DNA of 64,000 nucleotides. Source: CAJXMH01 sp964001305 (GTDB taxonomy: Bacteria > Bacteroidota > Bacteroidia > Flavobacteriales_E > Vicingaceae). Each line of letters starts with the position of its first letter. Within the stretch, counting starts at the first letter, position 1. The stretch covers positions 193,943-257,942 of the forward strand of contig CAXFAI010000036.1 in the NCBI GenBank assembly GCA_964001305.1. The letters run 5' to 3'. A model generated the notes under the pieces. That model saw nothing but the letters and a program-made list of their open reading frames with translations, was not told the DNA's origin and searched no databases. The position numbers and the translations under genes are program-made. Of the stretch, positions 55,801-63,079 are shown piece by piece.

Positions 55801-58800
55801 CAAACAAGGAAATGTAACAAGTATTACGATACAAACAGGCAGTCAAACGGAAGGCTACAGTAAACATGTTACTGAATTTGAGTATGATGCTTTTGGTACA
55901 CACATTCCTTCAGCAATCACCAAAAAAGTAGTTAAAAAAACGAGAAATACATTAGCAGATTATATTGAACACTACGAATATGATTATAATTTGGAAAACG
56001 ATTTAATTCGCTTAGATAGAAAGTACCCGAATGCTCAAACTAATGTTTATACCGAAACTTTTGAATATAATAATTATGGAAATTTAATTAGAACAACCGA
56101 AGACATTCCCAATAGAGGTGGCACTAACTTTATCGAAACCATTTTTAATTATAGTGCAGATGAGCGGTTTATGATAAAAGACGAATTGTATATCGATAAA
56201 AGCATAGGTCATCAATATGAGAATCACTTTACTTATGAACCTTTGTCTGGTATCTTGTTGGCTTCGAATACAAATGCACCACTTGAGGGAATGCAATTTT
56301 CTTACAATGAGTTCTATCAAAAAACTTCACAAACTGACGATTATGGGAATTTAACCAATTATACAACCGAATGGAATATAAGCAATAGCACCTTAATTTA
56401 TGAAGCTCAAAATAGCCTATATACCGTAACGAAGAGCAAGACCAATTCAAGTAATTCAAAAAAATGGTATAACCATTTGGGTAAAATGACAAAGTCCGAA
56501 CTAGAAGGGTTTAGTGGTAATATATACCAAACTGAAAAATATACTAGTGTTGGACAAGTCTCGCTTAAAACAGACCCCTTTTTCAACATTCAAGTTAAAA
56601 ATACGCATCAATTTGAATACGATGACCTCAATCGACTTATACGTTATGACTATAAAGACCAAAATGGACAAAACCTAAACTACACAACTTATCAACTAGT
56701 TGCACCGCTTAATGTACAACCTTTTAGTTTTTCGAACAGGACCTATGTAGAAGGAGTAAATCATGCAGATGGCACTTATAAGTTAAGCAAAATGGATGCG
56801 AGCGGTCATTTGATTGAATCCACAGATGATGGCGGAACCATAGAATACACTTACTACAGCAATGGTCAAATTGACAAAACAATAGTTAATGGTTTAGAAA
56901 TGAGCTCAGCTACTTATGACGCTTTTGGACATCAAAGCAGTTTAACTGAAGTAAACTCGGGTACCACCACATACCAATATAACGTAATTGGAGAATTAAC
57001 TGCACAAACGGATGCAAAAGGAAATACCATTTCAAATATTCAATACGATGCTCTCGGGAGGATGACCCACAAAAACATGGGAATTACAGGAAACTCTAGC
57101 TTGCATCAATATAGTTTCGTATTTAATAACGACCCTTCAACCGTTGGCTTTGGCAAGCTTGAATCCGAAAATGTTTCAAGCAATATGAGTTTTTCCGATA
57201 CCTATTTCTATAATTCAAACGGCGAACTTATTGAAGTAAGAGAACGAGCTCCAGGCAATTTACCAGACTTTATTACTAAATACGAATATTTAGGAGATGG
57301 ACGGGTAGACAAAGTTGAGTATCATCAAGCAGGACAAGTAGCTGTAAAAATTGCTTATGAATATACTACCAACGGGTACTTATATAAGGTAAAAGATCAA
57401 AGTGGAATTCTTGATGACCCCAATCGCAATTACTTTGAAGGTATTGAACAAAACGAAATGGGACAATGGACAGAATATATGCATCTTGATGGTAAATTAG
57501 TCTCTAAAATGTACGATGCATCCCATCGACCGTCTGAGGTGATTGTGCAAGATTTAAAACATAGGCAATATGCCTTTGACGCTAACAGTGGTAACCTAAT
57601 GAATAGAACCAATGTTTTACAACAAAATGAAGAAGAGTTTGAGTATGATAACCTAGATCGCTTAATTGTTGCTAATTTAAATGGGAGTCCATTTCAAACA
57701 AACACTTACCAAACCAATGGAAATATTTCAGAATTTGGAGATGATGTAGACTACATATATGATGCAGAGAAAGTAAACGCCCTCGTAAAAGTAGGTAGCC
57801 CAAGCAGTTGGCAGAGCTTTAATAGCCAGGTTATTGAATACAATGAAAAAAATGATCCTAAAACAATTGGCATACCTGACCAAAAAGAATGGGAGTATTT
57901 TTATGGACCAAATCACGAAAGAAGATATGTGAATATGAAGGATTTTAGTCTTTCACCACAACAATGGCAACAAAGGGTATATACTTCAAATGCCGAATAC
58001 ATATTTGAAGGACCCGACTTGAAGAGCCAAACCATTTATATACAAGGTGGCGATGGCCTTGCGGCAATTGTTAATTACAATGCCGATGGCGATGATTTAA
58101 CTATGGCCTATGCCACCCATTTAGACTATTTGGGCTCTTTAGAAATTTTAAGCAAGGAAGATGGAAGCCTTTTTTATGAACAAAGCTTTGATGCATGGGG
58201 CAAAATCAGAAATCCTGATACTTGGCAATTTGACCCCAACTACCAAGCCAACCAGCCCAATTGGTTATGGAGGGGCTATACTGGGCACGAAATGCTTTAT
58301 GAATTTGACTTAATACACATGAATGGCCGCTTGTACGACCCATTTGTAGGCCGTATGTTAAGCCCCGATAATTTTGTACAAGATGCAACTTCAACCCAAA
58401 ACTACAACCGCTACAGTTATGTAGTAAATAATCCGTTGAAATATACTGACCCTTCGGGTGAACTGGCCTTTATTATACCTCATATTGGCTTTAGTCGTAC
58501 AGGTGGTTTTGATATTGGGTTAACAGCTGGAATTGGAGTTCCTGGGATTTTAAGTGCACAAGCTACAACAGGTTATAGTTTCGGTACTGAAAATGCTTAT
58601 ATTTCAGTAGGAGGTACAGTTGCGGGTCTAACTGCCTCAATAGGTTACGGAACACAGACAGGAATGACAGCAGGTTTAAATTATAGTATTCTTCCAATAA
58701 ATGCTGGTACAGGTGGATTTGGGTCTAACATCTTTTCAGCTGGTATAAATTGGAGTCAGAATGGCGGATTTAGTGCTAATGGTTTAGGTTTTAATTATAG

Positions 58801-59356
58801 TAGTAATGGGCTAATATTTGACCCAAGTGTAAGTTATAGCCATACTTTTATGTTAGGACAACCCGAACCTTTTACGCCACCACCATCAGAGGAATTACTG
58901 GCAAGCCTTGATGATATGCCATTACTTTTAGGAAGCGAAGGATATGATAATGCACCTGGTGGTACTTGGGATGCCTGGGGAGAAGGAAACGTGCCTTATA
59001 CTGGAGATGCGATTGGTCATACTAATTTCATAGGTCCCGGACCTGATGCAGACCCATACAAGCTTCCTGACCCGAATAATAAAGGTAAGTATTTAACCCC
59101 GATAGATGCTATTGATAAAGCTGCACAGGCTCACGATTATGCATATTGGAAGGCAAAAACAGGAGGAGTAAGAGGAGCGTTATTTAACAGAAAAGTAGCG
59201 GTTCATGATGCTATTTTAACTGTTAGAGCAAATAAGATTCGTAATAGTTACAACCCGCAGAATACAAGTATAGTATCAACAAGAACTTACAATCTTTCAA
59301 GAGCTGTTTATTACACTTTCTATCCCATAACAATAAACAAGCTTCGACCTTGGTAA
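52856..59356 (+). CDS. Secreted SpvB/TcB-RHS polymorphic toxin with PLA2-like C-terminal domain
   Basis: The start chosen is ATG 52856 (2,166 residues), directly before a signal peptide (about 1-22, ending FGQN). After an SpvB-like domain (about 40-330) come at least seven FG-GAP/VCBS calcium-loop repeats (DFNGDGLTDV, DFNGDGKDDI, DFNGNGKSDL and others, about 355-760). A TcB-middle-like region and YD/RHS repeats follow (about 1080-1800). The RHS core ends RLYDPFVGRMLSPDNF ... NNPLKYTDPSGE (D1865-G1868), the usual self-cleavage boundary. The variable tail has a glycine-rich beta segment (about 1870-1995), then a domain with NFIGPGPDAD (G2060-G2062) and TPIDAIDKAAQAHDYAYWKA (H2093-D2094). This is the calcium loop plus HD catalytic pattern of parvoviral and secreted phospholipase A2. 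A membrane-lipid-attacking warhead is the best reading. A candidate immunity gene follows. Confidence 0.85.
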   Translation: MGKTIILTISAIAFCCNILFGQNVSYEPLYEMSDLENRVLDQELIVGKTPSNQSVSSTGAFTYNIPIDLPQGINGSTPSVSINYSSQGGNGIVGFGWGIAAGSSISRVNYDHFHEDELRNIFFDSNDQLVYDGNRLVLESGTHNTNGAIYKTESETYSLITAHNQIGSGPEYFTVETKDGRILEFGKTANSRVTVSHQNSTHVLSWNLNKISDLYGNYIEYVYQMIDNQQLLKEINYSGNSSANSSPFYSIKFTYEKREDKGSGYFTEVGTKINSQHLLTEIDIIHIPTQSSYKRYEFKYGFNFYSYLNEVIEYGKLNSTEHLNTLRFSYHDASPTYTKTPTNLDNSDFNYYPGDFNGDGLTDVLLAQRHLNSNNYIEYSNFFIRLNNGNGYSAMQNLAFIPTFNVLLGQGMNSDYIRATGMIYFDIGDFNGDGKDDITWALGYKEWLTNHVGVSQIAITHSNSEGQSVQFYPTDYYQPASSTHNRIGTRNSIFKGDFNGDGALDLFLNLNNRHKDDYQHKDNEYQPQIIYPKVSPIAQTIDKKGDNFSYNKMSFKDILYVLDFNGNGKSDLMQIYEHSSTNRTMIREYKNSPFHPARTLYNDNHGGNSQQNFPHHKQRVRIGDFNGDGKSDIFYSGNGNSWNFKLSNGIDFIGISTNPSFPTTDHYYNELIIADFNGDGRSDIKAVYEDVNSSTSVIEVHFIKEIENSGNFQFESTSNNFGSLIVPSPQTTNSWGSNAYFLGDYDGDGILEMMARTNIFTNFKVVDFDKEITHGKISGVSTGFNEFSKINYSTISFNGNTTCRNLYEKGTNASSPLIDFQKPILVTSEVETPDQSGTNSKQNFRSLSRYFYKGAKFHTAGLGFLGFKQVETTNEIVNGNEAYPISLASQEFEFDLSFFFSRLKKSHLSQISYNNYTNGTGGLPCESDKVIIRNLNSTINQYTTFIFSGSRFINQLDETQFGDNVKGFTQLTNYDYSHVNATKQGNVTSITIQTGSQTEGYSKHVTEFEYDAFGTHIPSAITKKVVKKTRNTLADYIEHYEYDYNLENDLIRLDRKYPNAQTNVYTETFEYNNYGNLIRTTEDIPNRGGTNFIETIFNYSADERFMIKDELYIDKSIGHQYENHFTYEPLSGILLASNTNAPLEGMQFSYNEFYQKTSQTDDYGNLTNYTTEWNISNSTLIYEAQNSLYTVTKSKTNSSNSKKWYNHLGKMTKSELEGFSGNIYQTEKYTSVGQVSLKTDPFFNIQVKNTHQFEYDDLNRLIRYDYKDQNGQNLNYTTYQLVAPLNVQPFSFSNRTYVEGVNHADGTYKLSKMDASGHLIESTDDGGTIEYTYYSNGQIDKTIVNGLEMSSATYDAFGHQSSLTEVNSGTTTYQYNVIGELTAQTDAKGNTISNIQYDALGRMTHKNMGITGNSSLHQYSFVFNNDPSTVGFGKLESENVSSNMSFSDTYFYNSNGELIEVRERAPGNLPDFITKYEYLGDGRVDKVEYHQAGQVAVKIAYEYTTNGYLYKVKDQSGILDDPNRNYFEGIEQNEMGQWTEYMHLDGKLVSKMYDASHRPSEVIVQDLKHRQYAFDANSGNLMNRTNVLQQNEEEFEYDNLDRLIVANLNGSPFQTNTYQTNGNISEFGDDVDYIYDAEKVNALVKVGSPSSWQSFNSQVIEYNEKNDPKTIGIPDQKEWEYFYGPNHERRYVNMKDFSLSPQQWQQRVYTSNAEYIFEGPDLKSQTIYIQGGDGLAAIVNYNADGDDLTMAYATHLDYLGSLEILSKEDGSLFYEQSFDAWGKIRNPDTWQFDPNYQANQPNWLWRGYTGHEMLYEFDLIHMNGRLYDPFVGRMLSPDNFVQDATSTQNYNRYSYVVNNPLKYTDPSGELAFIIPHIGFSRTGGFDIGLTAGIGVPGILSAQATTGYSFGTENAYISVGGTVAGLTASIGYGTQTGMTAGLNYSILPINAGTGGFGSNIFSAGINWSQNGGFSANGLGFNYSSNGLIFDPSVSYSHTFMLGQPEPFTPPPSEELLASLDDMPLLLGSEGYDNAPGGTWDAWGEGNVPYTGDAIGHTNFIGPGPDADPYKLPDPNNKGKYLTPIDAIDKAAQAHDYAYWKAKTGGVRGALFNRKVAVHDAILTVRANKIRNSYNPQNTSIVSTRTYNLSRAVYYTFYPITINKLRPW

Positions 59357-59386
59357 CAAAAAGCAGAATTAGGAAAAGTAAAATTT

Positions 59387-59824
59387 ATGAGTAGAACAGT
59401 TAAAGGCATAATAATTTCAATTACATCTTTGATTTTAATCATTGTGGCTGGGTGGTTATTTCTTGTTGACCATATTGTGTCTGTTCGACCGCCTTTAGCT
59501 GAATATACTTTAGAAAGTAGTCAAACAGCTTTTTCCAAGAAACTTGAAGAATTGAAGCAGAAAAAAAATGTTAACATAACTTTCACAGATACAACAGGCA
59601 GAGAAACAGAAGAACCACACTATTATTTTACAATTGAGAGACAAGAAGAGAAATTTCAACTAAAATATTATTCCATCAAAAATATGTTCGATAAAGAAAG
59701 GGTACAATTAAACTTAATTGGTGTATTTGACGGAGATAATCAAGGTGGATATGAAAATAACTCAGAAACAACTAAAAATTTAATGCTCGTTTTTAATGAC
59801 GAAGTCCTTAACTATCTCAAATAA
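59387..59824 (+). CDS. Membrane-anchored small protein, candidate immunity to the RHS toxin
   Basis: This 145-residue protein begins 30 nt after the toxin gene on the same strand. One N-terminal membrane span (about residues 8-28, GIIISITSLILIIVAGWLFL) is followed by a soluble domain of about 115 residues rich in charged residues and beta-strand patterns (YYFTIERQEEKFQLKYYS). No family is recognised. Position, size and topology fit an immunity protein displayed in the periplasm, where a phospholipase-type toxin would act. This is inference from context. It could instead be an unrelated small membrane protein. Confidence 0.6.
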   Translation: MSRTVKGIIISITSLILIIVAGWLFLVDHIVSVRPPLAEYTLESSQTAFSKKLEELKQKKNVNITFTDTTGRETEEPHYYFTIERQEEKFQLKYYSIKNMFDKERVQLNLIGVFDGDNQGGYENNSETTKNLMLVFNDEVLNYLK

Positions 59825-60129
59825 GGGGCTAATAAAAAAAGCTATCAACAACGCCCCAAATCGGAAGCAATCCTTTTGCTACGCTACCTTTAGTTCACTT
59901 AATTGTAAGTTTAAAGGTGTTCGTAAACATCATTTTCGGTTTACGCTTCTTTTCCTTCCTTTTTCCCTTTAACCTCTTATCGCTTGGGTTCAGGCCGATT
60001 TAAAGGGTGGAATAAAACCATCCAAACCAAGAAAAGGCCGAGTCGAGAAAAGCAAAAAAACTAGCATATAATTAAAACCCACTTCTCAAAGAATTCTTAA
60101 CTTTATTTATCCTGAAAAAACAAGACCTC
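59825..60129. other. Gene-free region after the toxin locus
   Basis: This 305-bp stretch has no ORF of note. It contains a 7-bp perfect inverted repeat with a 10-nt loop (CGTAAAC at 59922-59928, GTTTACG at 59939-59945), followed by a pyrimidine-rich stretch with no clean T-run. The base composition is more mixed than in neighbouring spacers, and it may hold debris of former toxin or immunity cassettes (inference). TAACTTTA near 60099 is one mismatch from the -7 consensus for the next gene. Confidence 0.45.
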
Positions 60130-61617
60130 ATGAAGTATTTTTTAAGCACACTATTCTGCATTGCGATTGCATTTGTGGCAAATGCTCAATTACAAATCGG
60201 TTCAAACTTTTTAGCTTCAAGAAATGATGAATACCTTGGTGTTTCTTCAGATTTAAATACCAAAGGAGATGTGTTTGTAATAGGCACACCAAACAACAAC
60301 GATTCTTGTGGAGCTTGCGGAAGCATCAAAGTTTTTCAACGACAGGCTAATACTTGGTTACCTTTAGGTCAGGTAGTATACGGCAGTCCTTTCGATTTTT
60401 TTGGATACAAAGTAGACCTGAATGCACAAGGCAATGTACTTGCTGTTTCTTCATCAACAGCTCAAAGCTTTCTAGGGATTGCTAGGGTTTATGAACTCAT
60501 CAATAATCAATGGATTCAAAAAGGCAGCGATTTTACGCCAAGTGGTAACGATTACTTATTGGGTGCAGATATAGAGCTAAGTGCCGACGGAAATACAGTA
60601 GTTATTGGTGTACCTCAAGGAAGAGTAAATGCAACAACCGGTAGTAGAGGCAGGGTATATATATATGAATGGGTAAACAATAGCTGGAGTTTAAAGGGCA
60701 GCCCCATATTAGGTGGTAGAAATACAGATAATATTGGACAAGCTGTTAGCATAAGTGCCGATGGAAACGTAGTTGCTGTTGGTGCACCAACAGCAAATGT
60801 AGGTTCTCTTTCCTATGCTGGCAAAGCAGCTGTTTATGTTTGGAATGGCACTGCTTGGGTCATCAAAGGAAATCCATTTATTGGCTTAGATAATTATCAT
60901 CAGTTGGGAATTGATGTACATTTAAGTGGAGATGGGAACGTATTTGCGCTTGGAAATAATGTTCCCATAAATAACACACAAATAAGCAATAAAATTCAAG
61001 TCTTTACTTATGATTCTGTAAATGCAGTGTGGCAACAAAGAGGAAGCGATATTTTACCAGAAAACTTTGGAGATGGATGGGGAAAATCTTTTGAATTATC
61101 ATACGACGGCACTGTGTTGGTTGGAGGGGCTGAGAACAATGCCGGCACAGCATTTAATTCCGGGCATATGCGTGTATTTGAATACAACAGCAACAATTGG
61201 CACCAAAGAGGTTATGACATAGATGGCACACAAAGAGGCCGATTTGGTCATGAGGTGGCGATTGACTCTTTAGGAGAAACGATTAGTGGTGCATCTTCTT
61301 TTGACACAAATCACCCTTCTTATGCACAAGTTTGGGATGTAAGCTTTTTAGTATCTATTCCTCAAAGTGAGTCTAATCATGCATCTAAAATTAACATCTT
61401 CCCAAACCCCTTTCATAATCAGTTTACTATTGAGGCCAATTCTACTATTTTAAGTTATCAACTTTATGATATCAATGGAAGGCTTATTCAACTTGAAGAA
61501 AACCCTTCAGGTACTTCAAGAATATTGAATACCTTAAGCTTGCCCAATGGAATTTACTTCTTGCAATTGCAATTAGAAAACCAACAAATAAGCAGTCACA
61601 AGCTGATCAAAAACTAA
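60130..61617 (+). CDS. T9SS-secreted integrin/FG-GAP-like beta-propeller protein
   Basis: This 495-residue protein has a signal peptide (about 1-19, ending ANAQ). About seven propeller blades of about 55 residues follow (about 20-405). Each has a variant of L-G-x-x-V-x-L-S-x-D-G-N-V-x-A-V-G-A-P, for example DNIGQAVSISADGNVVAVGAP and WGKSFELSYDGTVLVGGA. The C-terminal about 85 residues are a T9SS type A sorting domain (INIFPNPFHNQFTIEA, LYDINGRLIQ, NGIYFLQLQ). A surface-exposed binding role is likely; the ligand is unknown. It is convergent with the next gene, with 13 nt between stops, and no hairpin terminator is visible. Confidence 0.85.
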   Translation: MKYFLSTLFCIAIAFVANAQLQIGSNFLASRNDEYLGVSSDLNTKGDVFVIGTPNNNDSCGACGSIKVFQRQANTWLPLGQVVYGSPFDFFGYKVDLNAQGNVLAVSSSTAQSFLGIARVYELINNQWIQKGSDFTPSGNDYLLGADIELSADGNTVVIGVPQGRVNATTGSRGRVYIYEWVNNSWSLKGSPILGGRNTDNIGQAVSISADGNVVAVGAPTANVGSLSYAGKAAVYVWNGTAWVIKGNPFIGLDNYHQLGIDVHLSGDGNVFALGNNVPINNTQISNKIQVFTYDSVNAVWQQRGSDILPENFGDGWGKSFELSYDGTVLVGGAENNAGTAFNSGHMRVFEYNSNNWHQRGYDIDGTQRGRFGHEVAIDSLGETISGASSFDTNHPSYAQVWDVSFLVSIPQSESNHASKINIFPNPFHNQFTIEANSTILSYQLYDINGRLIQLEENPSGTSRILNTLSLPNGIYFLQLQLENQQISSHKLIKN

Positions 61618-61630
61618 GAAAACCACCAAT

Positions 61631-62221
61631 TCAATACTTCGCATTAAACTCTCTAACAAACTGAGGAATATGGTCTAGCCATTCGCGCTTCTTCATGTCA
61701 AGCACTTTTTCTGTGAGCTCCATGTCTTTTAATATCAAGGGTAAAAAGTACTTTTTGAATTGATTCTTGCTAAAGATTCCGTAATACTTTTCTTCTCCTT
61801 TGGCTTTCACTACGTAAGTGTAATCAGTATAGGCTACAGGAATGTACACTTGGCCTGGCATGCCAGCTGATTGCCTGACTTTTCGAAAGTGTTTATACAA
61901 AACAATTTCTCCTACTTCAAGCACCTTGGCAAAATCGGATGAATAGGAACCAACACTAGCCACTTGAAAATGATGGATTAAGGCGAAGCTATCTGTTCCC
62001 CAAACAAAACTCTCCATCACATCTTTGCCCCATTTACCTTCTTTTTCATCGTTCTGGTAAAACTTAATCCTAGTTCCATACATAATGGTTCCAAAAACTG
62101 GCTTTAGTTCTCCAGTTCGTTTTACCCCATTTTTATCCCAATAATGCCCCTCTCTTTTATCTTGGGCATTTAATGAAGCAATGGTAAGAAGCAGTAAAAG
62201 AGAAAAAAAGAAGTTCTTCAT
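61631..62221 (-). CDS. Exported protein of unknown function
   Basis: This 196-residue protein has a clear signal peptide (about 1-19, LLLLTIASLNAQ). The mature part is rich in Tyr, Lys and Phe, with beta-strand patterns such as GHYWDKNGVKRTGELKPVFG and GEIVLYKHFRKVRQ. It has no lipobox, membrane span or T9SS sorting domain, so a periplasmic location is likely. The GxYWxxxGxxxxGxL start resembles small Bacteroidota exported domains of unknown role. No family assignment is made. Confidence 0.7.
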   Translation of the reverse strand: MKNFFFSLLLLLTIASLNAQDKREGHYWDKNGVKRTGELKPVFGTIMYGTRIKFYQNDEKEGKWGKDVMESFVWGTDSFALIHHFQVASVGSYSSDFAKVLEVGEIVLYKHFRKVRQSAGMPGQVYIPVAYTDYTYVVKAKGEEKYYGIFSKNQFKKYFLPLILKDMELTEKVLDMKKREWLDHIPQFVREFNAKY

Positions 62222-62311
62222 AATTGTAAGCTAAATTTTGGGCAAAGTACACAATCCCCAATAATTTAAACTTAGAAATCAACTATGAAGAACAAGAAAA
62301 GCTAAATGAGT

Positions 62312-62875
62312 TTAAAGGCCTTTTAGGTTTCCGCTAAACTGAATGATTGAACTATCATTGCCATAAGCCATATCTACATTTGTCCAATTCATATCAAGCT
62401 TGGTACTATCACTCGCATTTTTGCTTATTTGAATTGTTCCAGAAACCGCATACAAAGTAGCCGGACCATGATTATAAAAAACCATGGAGTACTCATTGGT
62501 ATCTAAAGCAAAACCAGAAGTCAATTGCCCTACTGTACCTACTACCTGATAAGTTCCGGGCGTAGGTCTTGTTTGCCACTTAAAATAGCCATCAAGCTTA
62601 GAGCTGTTGTTCTGACAAGGCCTACTTACCAAACTAAGTATTGCATTGGAGTTTATCGACATATTTGTACTATCTAAGGGAAAGCACACTATTTGATCAT
62701 CAGAAAACACATAGCTATTGCTTAATGTGACATTCACGCCTCCATTGTTTCCACCTCCATTATTACCACCATTGTTGTTTTGGGTGGTAGGTGTAGTTGT
62801 TGGATTATCCTCTTCATCTTTTTCACAAGCTACAAATGCAATAAGCAAGCTTGCCATAATCAATACTTTCTTCAT
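62312..62875 (-). CDS. Small surface or periplasmic lipoprotein
   Basis: This 187-residue protein has a lipoprotein signal with the lipid-modified cysteine at about residue 17 (LIAFVAC), followed by EKDEEDN. An acidic patch right after the cysteine resembles the lipoprotein export signal for surface display in Bacteroidota. A Thr-rich then Asn/Gly-rich flexible linker (about 25-48) precedes a domain of about 135 residues with beta-strand patterns and two cysteines. The function is not recognised. A 90-nt spacer without a terminator separates it from the next minus-strand gene. Confidence 0.7.
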   Translation of the reverse strand: MKKVLIMASLLIAFVACEKDEEDNPTTTPTTQNNNGGNNGGGNNGGVNVTLSNSYVFSDDQIVCFPLDSTNMSINSNAILSLVSRPCQNNSSKLDGYFKWQTRPTPGTYQVVGTVGQLTSGFALDTNEYSMVFYNHGPATLYAVSGTIQISKNASDSTKLDMNWTNVDMAYGNDSSIIQFSGNLKGL

Positions 62876-63029
62876 CTCATTTTATTTTGGCGTAAACTTA
62901 TTTGCAGAAAAAATGGCTTTCCATAGGGTAAACAACTGATTTTACTCTTATTTATCTGATTTTGTCTTTTGCATGTGAAGCGTCATACACTTTTTTAATA
63001 ATTGTTATTATCAGCTAGCTTTCTTCTAT

Positions 63030-63059
63030 AAAAAACGCCCTGCTTTTCAACAGAGCGTT
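63030..63059 (-). terminator. Rho-independent terminator of the window-end T9SS gene
   Basis: Read on the minus strand, AACGCTCTG pairs with CAGGGCGTT (one G-U) and is followed by a T-run, about 20 nt after the stop of the gene ending at 63080. Confidence 0.85.
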
Positions 63060-63079
63060 CATTTTTGAAGTAAACCTAT

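Noticed and set aside
52435..59824. Insertion sequence or phage origin of the toxin locus
   Set aside because: No transposase, integrase, terminal inverted repeats or target-site duplications were found around the locus.
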